From: an uncultured Bacteroidota bacterium
Lineage (GTDB): Bacteria; Bacteroidota; Bacteroidia; Flavobacteriales; Flavobacteriaceae
Assembly (NCBI GenBank): GCA_902597545.1
Contig: CACJYD010000008.1
Coordinates: 1-64,000, forward strand
Length of the DNA stretch: 64,000 bases
Direction of reading: 5' to 3'
The notes under the pieces are model-generated. The model did not search any database. It saw only the letters and a program-made list of their open reading frames with translations, and was not told where the DNA came from. Of this stretch, positions 1 to 9,207 are shown one piece after another; within the stretch, counting starts at the first letter, position 1; every line of letters starts with the position of its first letter. The translations under genes were made by a program, and so were the position numbers.

Positions 1-1833
1 AAGACTGCTGCTAAGAAAACAGCAACGAAGACTGCTGCTAAGAAGACAACTAAAAAAACAGAAATTAAATCTGATAAATCAACGGTAAAAAAAGTTGAAA
101 TATCTGATGATGGATTTAATTGGACGGAGTTTGAGGAAGGAATACAGACTATCAGTAAAAAACAAATTGATGAATTTGATAAGCTTATTGATGATAATTT
201 TGTTGATACATACTCTGAAAGTGTAATCTCAGGTACTGTTGTAAATATCACTGAAAGAGAAGCAATAATTGATATTAATGCTAAATCAGAAGGTGTTATT
301 TCTTTAAATGAATTTAGGTATAATCCAGACTTGAAGGTTGGAGATAATGTTGAAGTAATTGTTGATATTCAAGAAGATAAAACTGGTCAATTAATTCTGT
401 CCCACAGAAAAGCAAGAACAATCAAAGCTTGGGAAAGGGTCATTGAGGCACATGACAAAGAAACTGTGGTAACAGGATTTGTTAAATGTAGAACTAAAGG
501 TGGAATGATTGTAGATGTTTTCGGACTTGAAGCCTTTTTGCCAGGTTCTCAAATTGATGTTAAACCAATTAGAGATTATGATCAGTACGTGAATAAAAAC
601 ATGGAGTTTAGAATTGTTAAAATTAACCATGAGTTTAAAAATGTTGTTGTTTCACACAAAGCATTGATAGAGGCTGATATCGAGGAGCAGAAAAAAGAAA
701 TTATATCTCAGTTAAAGAAAGGCCAGGTACTTGAAGGAATTGTTAAAAATATTACGACTTACGGAGTATTTGTTGATTTAGGAGGAGTTGATGGTTTAAT
801 ACACATAACCGATCTATCATGGAATAGAATAAATCATCCAACTGAAATTTTAGAATTAGATCAAAAACTGAATGTTGTTATATTAGATTTTGATGATGAT
901 AAATCTCGAATTCAGTTAGGAGTCAAACAACTGAGTAAACATCCATGGGAAAATCTTGATGGTGATTTAAAAGAAGGTGATAAAGTTAAAGGTAAGGTAT
1001 CTGTTCTAGCGGATTATGGTGCATTTGTAGAAATTGTTGATGGGGTAGAAGGTCTTGTTCATGTTTCTGAGATGTCGTGGTCAACTCATCTAAGATCAGC
1101 TCAAGATTTTGTAAAAGTTGGAGACGAGGTTGAGGCAATTATATTAACATTGGACCGTGAAGAAAGAAAAATGTCATTAGGTATTAAACAACTATCCTCG
1201 GATCCTTGGACTGATATAACTAATAAATATCCAATTGATTCAAAACATAAAGGTAAGATTAGAAATTTTACAAACTTTGGAGTATTTGTAGAATTGGAGG
1301 AAGGTATTGATGGTTTAATTTATATTTCTGATTTATCGTGGACTAAAAAAATTAAACATCCCTCTGAACTATTTTCAATTGGTGATAAAATTGATGTAAT
1401 TGTTTTAGAACTTGATGTTGATGAGAGAAAACTTAGTCTAGGGCATAAACAAACTAAGAAAAATCCATGGGATGATTATTTAAAGAAATACCCTGTTGAT
1501 TCAATTCATAGTTTTAAGTTGGAGTCAATTTCAGAAAGAGGTGGTTCAATATTTTTAAATGATGATTTGAGTGCATTTGTTCCCAAAAAACATACAATAA
1601 AAGAAGATGGATCCAGTCTTAAAGATGGCGAAGAGGCTGATTTTAAAGTGATAGAGTTTAACAGCGATTTTAAAAGAATTGTAATGTCACACTCTGCAAC
1701 TTACAAGAAAGAGCCAGAAAAGAAAAAGACTAAAACAAAATCTAAAATAGAAAATGGCGATAAATCAACACTTGGAGATATTGAAGCATTAGCAGATTTG
1801 AAGAAAAAAATGGATGAGAATAAGGATAATTAA
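1..1833 (+). CDS. rpsA: 30S ribosomal protein S1 (5'-truncated by window edge)
   Basis: Ribosomal protein S1 binds mRNA on the small ribosomal subunit. The frame is open from base 1, so the start lies upstream of the window; 610 codons are visible. Six S1 (OB-fold) repeats can be followed from about codons 74, 155, 240, 327, 414 and 500, with typical phrases such as YGVFVDLGGVDGLIHITDLSW in the third; the sixth is degenerate. The visible N-terminus is a Lys/Thr/Ala-rich tail with the block KTAAKK twice, and the C-terminus is another Lys-rich tail ending DLKKKMDENKDN. A TTG at 331 falls inside repeat 1 and is not the start. It ends 2 bp from the convergent leuB. Repeat count and order fit S1 well; only the basic N-terminal tail is unusual. 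Confidence 0.95.
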   Translation, partial: KTAAKKTATKTAAKKTTKKTEIKSDKSTVKKVEISDDGFNWTEFEEGIQTISKKQIDEFDKLIDDNFVDTYSESVISGTVVNITEREAIIDINAKSEGVISLNEFRYNPDLKVGDNVEVIVDIQEDKTGQLILSHRKARTIKAWERVIEAHDKETVVTGFVKCRTKGGMIVDVFGLEAFLPGSQIDVKPIRDYDQYVNKNMEFRIVKINHEFKNVVVSHKALIEADIEEQKKEIISQLKKGQVLEGIVKNITTYGVFVDLGGVDGLIHITDLSWNRINHPTEILELDQKLNVVILDFDDDKSRIQLGVKQLSKHPWENLDGDLKEGDKVKGKVSVLADYGAFVEIVDGVEGLVHVSEMSWSTHLRSAQDFVKVGDEVEAIILTLDREERKMSLGIKQLSSDPWTDITNKYPIDSKHKGKIRNFTNFGVFVELEEGIDGLIYISDLSWTKKIKHPSELFSIGDKIDVIVLELDVDERKLSLGHKQTKKNPWDDYLKKYPVDSIHSFKLESISERGGSIFLNDDLSAFVPKKHTIKEDGSSLKDGEEADFKVIEFNSDFKRIVMSHSATYKKEPEKKKTKTKSKIENGDKSTLGDIEALADLKKKMDENKDN

Positions 1834-1835
1834 AA

Positions 1836-2903
1836 TTATTTTTTTCTAATTCTTTCTACAATCCAATCGCCGACTTCCTCGGTCGTAAATGATTTCCCAT
1901 CCCCAGAAAGATCTTTCGTAACAATATTGTTGGAAATTGATTCATTCACCAGATCGCGGATTAATTTAGATTCTTCATAAAGATTAAAACTTCTTTCAAA
2001 CATCATTGATGCTGAAAGTATTGTTGCTAGTGGATTAGCAATGTTTTTACCTTTTGCTTGTGGAAAAGATCCATGTATAGGTTCATATATTGAAGTCTCA
2101 ACACCAACTGATGCAGAAGGCATCAAGCCCATGGATCCAGATATTACAGATGCCTCATCAGTTAGTATATCTCCAAATAAATTACTGGTGATTAAAACAT
2201 CATAGTAACTTGGAGAATGGATTAACCTCATAGCTACTGCATCAACAAATTCATATGAAACATTAACTTCTGGGTAATTTTTCTCTAATGACTGTACTGT
2301 TTGTCTCCAAAGTCTCGACGTTTCTAGCACATTTGCTTTATCAATACAACATAATTTTTTTGATCTTTTCATAGCAAGTTCAAATCCAATTTTAGCTAAT
2401 CTCTTTATTTCATTTACATTGTATTCACAAGTGTCGTATGCATAATCATCAGTTTTATTTCTTCCTCTTTTTCCAAAATATATACCGCCAGTCAGTTCTC
2501 TTACAAAAACCAAATCTGTACCTTGAATTATTGATTTTTTAATTGGAGATTTTTCTAAAAGTGAGTCAAAAGTATAGGTTGGCCTTATATTAGCATACAA
2601 TCCAAGTTTTTTCCTCATTCTTAGTAGTCCTTCCTCAGGTCTAATTTTTGCAGTTGGATCGTTGTCATATTTTGGGTCTCCTACTGCACCAAACAAAACA
2701 GCATCAGAATTTAAACAAATTTTATGTGTTTCGTCTGGGTATGGATCACCCGTAACATCAATTGCTGCAGCTCCAACAAGTCCTTCATTCCAAAAAATTT
2801 TATGATTAAATTTATTTGCAATTGAATCTAAAACTTTAACTGCTTCTTTAATTACTTCGGGACCAATGCCATCACCAGGTAATAATCCAATCTTAAGTTC
2901 CAT
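1836..2903 (-). CDS. leuB: 3-isopropylmalate dehydrogenase
   Basis: LeuB oxidises and decarboxylates 3-isopropylmalate to 2-oxoisocaproate in leucine synthesis, using NAD and a divalent metal. The 355-residue protein starts MELKIGLLPGDGIGPE, the family N-terminus. It carries the substrate-binding arginine region, the DKANVLETSRLWR stretch near residue 190, the NLFGDILTDEAS metal-binding segment and the GSMGLMPSASVG nucleotide loop. Length is normal. It is the last gene of the minus-strand leu operon, 4 bp after the upstream synthase gene. In isoleucine synthesis by the citramalate route the same enzyme would also act on 3-methylmalate (family knowledge). Confidence 0.95.
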   Translation of the reverse strand: MELKIGLLPGDGIGPEVIKEAVKVLDSIANKFNHKIFWNEGLVGAAAIDVTGDPYPDETHKICLNSDAVLFGAVGDPKYDNDPTAKIRPEEGLLRMRKKLGLYANIRPTYTFDSLLEKSPIKKSIIQGTDLVFVRELTGGIYFGKRGRNKTDDYAYDTCEYNVNEIKRLAKIGFELAMKRSKKLCCIDKANVLETSRLWRQTVQSLEKNYPEVNVSYEFVDAVAMRLIHSPSYYDVLITSNLFGDILTDEASVISGSMGLMPSASVGVETSIYEPIHGSFPQAKGKNIANPLATILSASMMFERSFNLYEESKLIRDLVNESISNNIVTKDLSGDGKSFTTEEVGDWIVERIRKK

Positions 2904-2907
2904 ATAA

Positions 2908-4425
2908 TTATATAATATTTAACATTTTCTCAGTGGCTTTAATCGCAGAAACAGTTTGATCTGAATCTAAACCTCTGGTAATAAATTCCTTATTTGAATT
3001 TTTCCATGTTATAAATGTTTCACACAAGGCATCAGAATTACTTCCTGGCGGAATAGTAACTGAATAATCTGTTAGTGTGGGGAGTTTATATCCATTTGTT
3101 TTATAAAGCTTTTTCAATGCATTCATAAATGCATCAAATTGTCCATCACCTGTTCCTTTTTCTGAGAATATTTTACCATCTATTTCGATTTTAATGTCTG
3201 CTGATGGTTTTTTGTTTTTCATGTGTTGGAGGAAATAGGATTTAATTTTTATTTTATTATGAATACTTCCCATATTTAATACATCAGAAATTATATATGG
3301 TAAATCTTCTGCTGTTACTTTTTCTTTCTTATCTCCAAGTTCAATAATTTTTTGAGTAACTTTCTTAAGGTTTTCATCAGATAATTTAAGTCCAAGTTCA
3401 TCAATATTTTTTTTGATATTAGCCTTTCCAGATGTTTTTCCAAGTGCATATTTTCTTTTTCTTCCAAATCTTTCAGGCAGTAAATTGTTGTAATACAGAT
3501 TTTTTTTGGTGTCGCCATCTGCATGTATTCCTGCAGTTTGAGTAAAAACATATTCACCAACAATTGGTTTATTTGGTGGAATTCTAAAACCACTAAATGT
3601 TGACACTAATTTACTTACATTATAGAGTGCATGTTCATCAATATTAATGGTGTAACCAGGATAAAAATCTTTGATGGCAGCAACAATGCTTGCCATTGGT
3701 GTATTTCCAGCTCTTTCTCCCATTCCATTAATAGTTGTATGAATACCACTGCAACCCGCATTTATAGCCTCCAATGTATTAGCTACACTTAAATCATAAT
3801 CATTATGCGCATGAAAATCGAAATGAATTCCAGGGAAAGTACCTATAATTTCTTTTAAGTATTGAGAAGTCTCATATGGATTTAAAACCCCTAAGGTATC
3901 AGGTAATAAAATTCTGTCTACGGGCTGGTTTTTTAAAAAGTTTAAAAATTTGATCACATAGTTTTTTGAATCTTTCATTCCATTACTCCAGTCTTCGAGA
4001 TATATGTTGGTTTTAATATTATTTTTATATGCTTTTCTAATAGCTAAATCAACATCTTTAAAGTGCTCTTCAGGGGTTTTTTTTAGTTGGTGTTTTAAAT
4101 GATTAAGTGACCCTTTAGAAAGTAGATTTTGTACTTTAGCTCCACTTTTTTTCATCCAATTAATAGAAATTCCATTATCAATAAAAGTTAAGATTTCTAC
4201 TTTATTCTCTAAATTTTCTGACGTAGCCCAATCAATAATTTTTGAAACAGCTTTAAATTCACCGCTAGATACTCGCGCTGATGCAACTTCAATTCTATCC
4301 ACTCTTAACTCTTTTAATAAAAGTTTTGAAATAGTAAGCTTCTCATCTTCTGAAAATGACATACCTGACGTTTGTTCACCATCACGCAGGGTAGTATCCA
4401 TTATTTCAATTTTTTTCTTTTTCAC
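2908..4425 (-). CDS. DRE-TIM synthase with regulatory domain: (R)-citramalate or 2-isopropylmalate synthase
   Basis: This enzyme condenses acetyl-CoA with a 2-oxoacid. The 505-residue protein opens with a GTG codon ([21 protein letters not shown]) and has the DTTLRDGEQ catalytic motif, the HAHNDYDLSVANTLEA metal-binding motif and NGMGERAGNTPMAS of the HMGL-like TIM barrel. A C-terminal LeuA-type allosteric domain follows from about residue 380 (SYFLQHMKNKKPSADIKIEIDG, then GDGQFDAFMNALKKLY). The TSG after RDGEQ differs from the VPG in the neighbouring LeuA and resembles citramalate synthases. With leuCDB in the operon it could make 2-oxobutyrate for isoleucine. A second isopropylmalate synthase role cannot be excluded, so no symbol is given. 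Confidence 0.75.
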   Translation of the reverse strand: MKKKKIEIMDTTLRDGEQTSGMSFSEDEKLTISKLLLKELRVDRIEVASARVSSGEFKAVSKIIDWATSENLENKVEILTFIDNGISINWMKKSGAKVQNLLSKGSLNHLKHQLKKTPEEHFKDVDLAIRKAYKNNIKTNIYLEDWSNGMKDSKNYVIKFLNFLKNQPVDRILLPDTLGVLNPYETSQYLKEIIGTFPGIHFDFHAHNDYDLSVANTLEAINAGCSGIHTTINGMGERAGNTPMASIVAAIKDFYPGYTINIDEHALYNVSKLVSTFSGFRIPPNKPIVGEYVFTQTAGIHADGDTKKNLYYNNLLPERFGRKRKYALGKTSGKANIKKNIDELGLKLSDENLKKVTQKIIELGDKKEKVTAEDLPYIISDVLNMGSIHNKIKIKSYFLQHMKNKKPSADIKIEIDGKIFSEKGTGDGQFDAFMNALKKLYKTNGYKLPTLTDYSVTIPPGSNSDALCETFITWKNSNKEFITRGLDSDQTVSAIKATEKMLNII

Positions 4426-4426
4426 T

Positions 4427-5023
4427 TTACAATGGAGTTTTTTTAGAGAAATTTTTTATTGATTCTTTTAAATTCAAAAGGTAATCGATGTCATCATAAC
4501 CATTAAGCATGTTATTTTTTTTGTAATTGTTAATTTCAAAATTTTCATAATACTCAGATCCTTGGATTTTTATTAATTGTTTTCTTAAGTCAACAATTAT
4601 TAATGTTAAGGGATCTTTATATATCCTTTCTAAGATTAATTCTAAGAATTTTGGAGAGATTTGAACAGGTAGTACTCCAATATTCAAACAATTATTTTTA
4701 AAAATATCAGCAAAAAAACTAGATACAACACATCTAAAACCATAATCATATATTGCCCATGCAGCATGTTCCCTAGATGATCCAGAACCAAAATTTTTTC
4801 CACCTATTAAAATCTTACCCGAATACTTATTATTATTAAGTACAAAATCTTTTTTAGGATTATTATTTGAATCATACCTCCAATCACGAAATAAATTTTC
4901 ACCAAAACCTTTTCTTTCTATTGCTTTCAGAAATCTTGCAGGTATTATTTGGTCTGTATCAATATTTTCTATGGGTAGAGGAACAGCTGTACTTTCTAAT
5001 ATGTTAAATTTTTCGTAAGCCAT
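4427..5023 (-). CDS. leuD: 3-isopropylmalate dehydratase small subunit
   Basis: LeuD is the small (swivelling) subunit of isopropylmalate isomerase and works with LeuC. The 198-residue protein has the family N-terminus (PLPIENIDTDQIIPARFLK) and the conserved GGKNFGSGSSREHAAWAI loop near residue 75-92 that closes over the substrate. Length is normal. It lies 5 bp after leuC and 1 bp before the GTG of the synthase gene, so translation is probably coupled within the operon. Confidence 0.95.
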   Translation of the reverse strand: MAYEKFNILESTAVPLPIENIDTDQIIPARFLKAIERKGFGENLFRDWRYDSNNNPKKDFVLNNNKYSGKILIGGKNFGSGSSREHAAWAIYDYGFRCVVSSFFADIFKNNCLNIGVLPVQISPKFLELILERIYKDPLTLIIVDLRKQLIKIQGSEYYENFEINNYKKNNMLNGYDDIDYLLNLKESIKNFSKKTPL

Positions 5024-5028
5024 ATAAT

Positions 5029-6420
5029 CTATAAATATCTAGGGTCAGTAACCTTTCCAGTAATTGCAGCAGCAGCAGCGACAATTGGACTGGCTAATAG
5101 TGTTCGTGATCCAGGACCTTGTCTTCCCTCAAAATTTCTATTTGACGTACTGACAGCATATTTTCCTGGCGGAATTTTATCATCATTCATAGCCAAACAT
5201 GCTGAACATCCTGGCTCTCTAAGTTCAAATCCAGATTCAGTTAAAATAGTTAAAAGTCCTTCATCCTTAATCGCTTTCTCGACCTTGTGTGATCCTGGAA
5301 CTAACCAAGCAGTAACATTTGGAGCTTTTTTTCTTCCTTTAACAATATTTGTAAAAGCTCTAAAATCTTCTATTCTACCATTTGTACAACTACCCAAGAA
5401 AACAAAATCTATTTTTTTCCCAAGAATTTTATCACCTTCTGAATAATCCATGTATTCAAGAGATTTTAAGAAAGTTTCTTTATTTCCTTCATGTTGATTT
5501 GAACTAGGAATTCCTGAATTTATTGAAATACCCATTCCAGGATTAGTTCCATAAGTAATCATGGGTTCAATCGTAGATCCATCAAACGTAAATTCTTTAT
5601 CAAAAACAGCATCATCATCTGATTTTAAAGTTTTCCAATATTCCATAGCAATATCCCAATTTTCATTTTTTGGGCTAAATTCTCTTCCTCTTATATAATT
5701 AAAAGTTTTATCATCAGGAGCAATCATGCCACCTCTTGCACCCATTTCAATGCTAAGGTTGCAAACTGTCATTCTTCCTTCCATTGTCATTGATGAAAAA
5801 ACCTCACCAGAATACTCAACAAAATATCCAGTAGCTCCAGATGTTGAAAGTTTTGAAATAAGAAATAATGCTACATCCTTTGGAGTTACAGCTTCATTTA
5901 GTTGACCATTTATATTAATTCTCATTTTCTTTGGTTTAGGCTGCATAACGCATTGAGTTGATAAAACCATTTCAACTTCAGATGTTCCTATACCAAAAGC
6001 TATCGCCCCAAAGGCACCATGTGTTGATGTATGCGAATCTCCACAAACAATAGTTGCACCTGGCAGGGTGATACCATGTTCAGGTCCAATAACATGTACT
6101 ATACCATTTTTTTCATGACCTAAACCCCAATATGAAATTCCATGATATTTAGCATTTTCTTCCAATGCTTTTAGTTGCTTTGAGGATAAATAATCTTTAA
6201 CCGGAAGATGTTGATTTCGTGTTGGAGTGTTGTGATCAGCTGTTGCAAATGTTTTTTCGGGGAAGAGAACTTTGATATCTCTATTTCTTAATCCTAAAAA
6301 AGCAACTGGACTTGTAACTTCATGAACCATGTGTCTATCAATAAATAAAACATCTGGTCCTTTTTCAATTTTTTTTACCACATGCGAATCCCACACTTTA
6401 TCAAACAATGTTTTTGCCAT
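5029..6420 (-). CDS. leuC: 3-isopropylmalate dehydratase large subunit
   Basis: LeuC is the aconitase-like subunit that isomerises 2- to 3-isopropylmalate using a 4Fe-4S cluster. The 463-residue protein shows the iron-sulfur ligands: one Cys in FLGSCTNGR near residue 342 and two in [10 protein letters not shown] near residue 405. It also has the [20 protein letters not shown] motif of the aconitase family. It begins directly next to the leuA stop codon (0 bp gap), supporting one transcript leuA-leuC-leuD. Confidence 0.96.
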   Translation of the reverse strand: MAKTLFDKVWDSHVVKKIEKGPDVLFIDRHMVHEVTSPVAFLGLRNRDIKVLFPEKTFATADHNTPTRNQHLPVKDYLSSKQLKALEENAKYHGISYWGLGHEKNGIVHVIGPEHGITLPGATIVCGDSHTSTHGAFGAIAFGIGTSEVEMVLSTQCVMQPKPKKMRININGQLNEAVTPKDVALFLISKLSTSGATGYFVEYSGEVFSSMTMEGRMTVCNLSIEMGARGGMIAPDDKTFNYIRGREFSPKNENWDIAMEYWKTLKSDDDAVFDKEFTFDGSTIEPMITYGTNPGMGISINSGIPSSNQHEGNKETFLKSLEYMDYSEGDKILGKKIDFVFLGSCTNGRIEDFRAFTNIVKGRKKAPNVTAWLVPGSHKVEKAIKDEGLLTILTESGFELREPGCSACLAMNDDKIPPGKYAVSTSNRNFEGRQGPGSRTLLASPIVAAAAAITGKVTDPRYL

Positions 6421-7572
6421 TTATATTTTTGCTAATTGAATAATATCAGGTAGATCAGAGTCAGTTACTTCTTTATTTCTATCTGCAAATTTTAAGAATT
6501 GATTGTAAACCTTATCTAATTGAATTTTAGTTAAGTCGAAACCAATATTTTTAGCACGATATGCTAATGCAGCTCTTCCACTTCTTGCGGTTAATACAAT
6601 TGAAGATTCATTAACACCAACATCTTTTGGATCAATAATTTCATAAGTTTCTCTTTTCTTAATAACACCATCTTGATGAATTCCAGAACTGTGAGCAAAA
6701 GCATTTGCACCTACTATAGCTTTATTTGGTTGTACTATCATACCCATAAGATCAGAAACCATTCTGCTTGTTTCAAGCAAAAGTTTTGTGTTAATATTTG
6801 TATCCAAATTTAGTTCCTCGTGTTGTTTTAATATCATTACAACCTCCTCAAGAGATGTGTTTCCTGCTCTCTCTCCAATACCATTAATTGTACATTCAAT
6901 TTGCCTTGCTCCATTTATTACTCCTTCGATTGAATTTGCAGTTGCTAGGCCTAAATCGTTATGGCAATGACATGAAATTGTAGCTTTGTCAATATTTTTA
7001 ACGTTATTCATCAAGTAACTAATTTTTTTTCCATATTCAGAAGGAAGGCAATATCCAGTGGTATCTGGAATATTTAAAACAGTTGCGCCTGCATCAATTA
7101 CTTTTTCACAAACTAAAGCTAAAAAGTCATTATCTGTTCGTCCTGCATCTTCAGCATAGAATTCCACATCATTTACATACTTTTTTGAATACTTGACAGC
7201 CTCTACTGCTCTTTCTAATATTTTATCTCTTGTCGAATTGAATTTGTGTTTTATATGTGAATCCGATGTTCCTATTCCAGTATGAATTCTTGGGTTTTTA
7301 GCATGTTTTAAAGCTTTTACAGCAACATCAATATCATTTTGAACAGCTCTAGTTAAACCACAAACACTTGCATTTTTCACAACTTTTGAAATTTCTACTA
7401 CTGAATTAAAATCTCCAGGACTTGAAACAGGGAAGCCTGCCTCAATAATATCAACTCCCAAAGAATCTAATTTTTTAGCAATGGTTAGCTTCTGCGAAGT
7501 TTCTAATTTACAACCTGGAACTTGTTCTCCATCCCTTAAGGTTGTATCAAATATTTTGATAGTATTTTTCAT
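6421..7572 (-). CDS. leuA: 2-isopropylmalate synthase, short form
   Basis: LeuA commits carbon to leucine by joining acetyl-CoA to 2-oxoisovalerate. The protein has [16 protein letters not shown] at the N-terminus, [16 protein letters not shown] as metal ligands and [15 protein letters not shown]. The ATG at 7572 (MKNTIKIF) is preferred; a TTG one codon upstream would add one Met. At 383 residues the protein stops after the subdomain linker (ends PDIIQLAKI) and lacks the leucine-binding regulatory domain of 510-residue LeuA. The other synthase in this operon does carry that domain. It is the first gene of leuACD-synthase-leuB, 60 bp downstream of the pseudouridine synthase gene; no leader peptide or attenuator is evident in the gap. 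Confidence 0.93.
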   Translation of the reverse strand: MKNTIKIFDTTLRDGEQVPGCKLETSQKLTIAKKLDSLGVDIIEAGFPVSSPGDFNSVVEISKVVKNASVCGLTRAVQNDIDVAVKALKHAKNPRIHTGIGTSDSHIKHKFNSTRDKILERAVEAVKYSKKYVNDVEFYAEDAGRTDNDFLALVCEKVIDAGATVLNIPDTTGYCLPSEYGKKISYLMNNVKNIDKATISCHCHNDLGLATANSIEGVINGARQIECTINGIGERAGNTSLEEVVMILKQHEELNLDTNINTKLLLETSRMVSDLMGMIVQPNKAIVGANAFAHSSGIHQDGVIKKRETYEIIDPKDVGVNESSIVLTARSGRAALAYRAKNIGFDLTKIQLDKVYNQFLKFADRNKEVTDSDLPDIIQLAKI

Positions 7573-7632
7573 CAAAACGATTACAAGCTCGTAAAAATAG
7601 TAAAATATATATAATTAACAGGGGAGTTTCTA

Positions 7633-8292
7633 TTAGTTTGACCAAATATTACTTTTAGGTGGATTAGCATCTAAAGAAATTTTAGCTTTAGTTATTGGGT
7701 GAATAAATTCTATATTTTTTGCATGTAAACAAATACTTTTGTCTTTGTTAGCTCTTTTTGCACCATATTTTACATCTCCTTTTATTACACAACCAATGTT
7801 TGCTAATTGGCTCCTTATTTGGTGATGTCTTCCAGTCTCTAACATTATTTCTATTAAAAAAAATTTTTTTAATTTTTTAATTAACGTGTAGTGGAGAATT
7901 GCTTTCTTAGATTTTAGTTCATTCTCATTTACTATAAATGATTTATTTTTTATTTGATTTTTTTTTAAAAAATTTATTAGAGTTCCTTTCTTTGGATTAG
8001 GAGATTTTTCGGTGATAGCATTATAGATTTTTTTAATTTTTCTTTCTTTTAATAACTTGTTCATTCTTGCAAGACTTTTACTTGTTTTAGAAAAAATTAC
8101 TAGACCACTAGTCGGTCTATCCAATCTATTAACCAAACCTAAGTATACGTTTCCAGGTTTTTTATATTTAGTTTTAATGTAGTTTTTAACTTTATCAAGC
8201 AGAGATAAGTCTCTTGTATAGTCCGATTGAGATAGTTCCCCTGCCGATTTATTAACTATAATTAAGTGGTTGTCCTCATAAACAATATCCAT
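7633..8292 (-). CDS. RluA-family RNA pseudouridine synthase
   Basis: This enzyme converts uridine to pseudouridine in rRNA or tRNA. The 219-residue protein has the RluA motif II as NRLDRPTSGLVIFSKT, with the catalytic Asp near residue 57, and the later RHHQIRSQLANIG motif. The N-terminal S4 domain found in RluD/RluC is absent (it begins MDIVYEDNHLIIVNKSAG), so it belongs to the short RluA/TruC-like group. Substrate cannot be told from sequence. It lies 5 bp downstream of panB and upstream of the leu genes on the same strand, so it is probably co-transcribed with panB. Confidence 0.9.
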   Translation of the reverse strand: MDIVYEDNHLIIVNKSAGELSQSDYTRDLSLLDKVKNYIKTKYKKPGNVYLGLVNRLDRPTSGLVIFSKTSKSLARMNKLLKERKIKKIYNAITEKSPNPKKGTLINFLKKNQIKNKSFIVNENELKSKKAILHYTLIKKLKKFFLIEIMLETGRHHQIRSQLANIGCVIKGDVKYGAKRANKDKSICLHAKNIEFIHPITKAKISLDANPPKSNIWSN

Positions 8293-8297
8293 GAGAA

Positions 8298-9110
8298 TTA
8301 ATACATTTCTTTTTTATTGGGAAATTTTTTTGACTTGACATCTGAAACATACTTTTTTACTGCTTTTTTAATGGTTGAATTTAGATCTAAATATCTTCTT
8401 AAAAATCTTGGATTAAATTCATTTGTTAAACCTAGGAGATCATGAATAACAAGTACCTGACCATCTACAGCATCCCCTGCACCAATTCCAATAAGGGGAA
8501 TATTAGTTTCTTTATGGATTTTTTTTGAAAGTTTTGAGGGGATTTTTTCTAACACACATGCAAAGCATCCTAATTTTTCTAATTTTTTAATATCACTTAA
8601 AAGTTGATTGGCTTCAGACTTGTCTGCACCTCTAACACGGTATGTTCCAAATTTATATATTGATTGTGGTGTTAGACCTAAGTGTCCCATAACAGGTATC
8701 CCTGCATTGATTATTTTTGAAATTGATTCACTTATTTCACTTCCGCCTTCCAATTTAACAGCGTGAGCTCCAGATTCTTTCATAATTCTGATTGCTGATC
8801 TTAGAGCCTCCTGAGGATCAGATTGATAAGTTCCAAAAGGAAGGTCTACTACTATAAGTGCTCTGTTAACTGCTTTAACTACAGATTTAGCATGATAAAT
8901 CATTTCATCTAACGTGATAGGAACAGTTGTTTCATTTCCTGCAATAACATTAGAAGCTGAGTCTCCAACTAATATAACGTCTACACTAGATTCATCAATA
9001 ATTCTTGCAAAAGTGTAATCATAAGCAGTAAGCATACTTATTTTTTGATTGTTATCCTTCATTTCTGAAAGAGTTTTTGTTGTGATTCGTCTGTAGGACG
9101 TTTTTTTCAT
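8298..9110 (-). CDS. panB: 3-methyl-2-oxobutanoate hydroxymethyltransferase
   Basis: PanB transfers a hydroxymethyl group from methylene-tetrahydrofolate to 2-oxoisovalerate, the first step to pantothenate. The 270-residue protein has ITMLTAYDY-like KISMLTAYDYTFARIID, the metal-binding ILVGDSASNVIAGNETT, the GHLGLTPQS loop near residue 140 and the GIGAGDAVDGQVLV motif. Its substrate is also the LeuA substrate, which makes its position upstream of the leu genes sensible. The ATG at 9110 is 4 nt from a TAnnTTTG box on the same strand (9115-9122), so the message may be leaderless. Confidence 0.96.
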   Translation of the reverse strand: MKKTSYRRITTKTLSEMKDNNQKISMLTAYDYTFARIIDESSVDVILVGDSASNVIAGNETTVPITLDEMIYHAKSVVKAVNRALIVVDLPFGTYQSDPQEALRSAIRIMKESGAHAVKLEGGSEISESISKIINAGIPVMGHLGLTPQSIYKFGTYRVRGADKSEANQLLSDIKKLEKLGCFACVLEKIPSKLSKKIHKETNIPLIGIGAGDAVDGQVLVIHDLLGLTNEFNPRFLRRYLDLNSTIKKAVKKYVSDVKSKKFPNKKEMY

Positions 9111-9114
9111 TTGC

Positions 9115-9122
9115 CAAATGTA
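9115..9122 (-). promoter_or_regulatory. Bacteroidota -7 box upstream of panB
   Basis: On the minus strand this reads TACATTTG, a full match to the TAnnTTTG -7 consensus of the flavobacterial housekeeping sigma factor. Only four bases (GCAA) separate it from the panB ATG, so transcription would begin at or next to the start codon. No clear TTG-type -33 element is present. Confidence 0.55.
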
Positions 9123-9145
9123 ATTAAAAATTAAACTAAAAAAAC

Positions 9146-9184
9146 TGCCATAGTGTCAGCTATACAAAATGGCATAAATCTTGG
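9146..9184 (+). promoter_or_regulatory. Inverted repeat and sigma-54-like element upstream of dnaK
   Basis: TGCCAT at 9146-9151 and ATGGCA at 9169-9174 form a perfect 6-bp inverted repeat with a 17-bp spacer. The right arm is the start of TGGCAT-N5-TTGG (9170-9184), which fits the sigma-54 -24/-12 spacing (TGGCAC-N5-TTGC) with two mismatches. Either could provide stress control of dnaK. The reading as an operator or as a sigma-54 promoter is inference. Confidence 0.35.
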
Positions 9185-9195
9185 ACTAGGTCTGC

Positions 9196-9203
9196 TAAAT
9201 TTG
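9196..9203 (+). promoter_or_regulatory. Bacteroidota -7 box upstream of dnaK
   Basis: TAAATTTG fully matches TAnnTTTG and is followed by four bases and the dnaK ATG. If used, the transcript would be leaderless or nearly so. It lies just downstream of the sigma-54-like element, so dnaK may have two start sites. Confidence 0.5.
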
Positions 9204-9207
9204 AATT

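Noticed and set aside
7573-7632. Leucine leader peptide or attenuator upstream of leuA
   Set aside because: Only 60 bp, no short frame with Leu codons and no stable competing hairpins visible.
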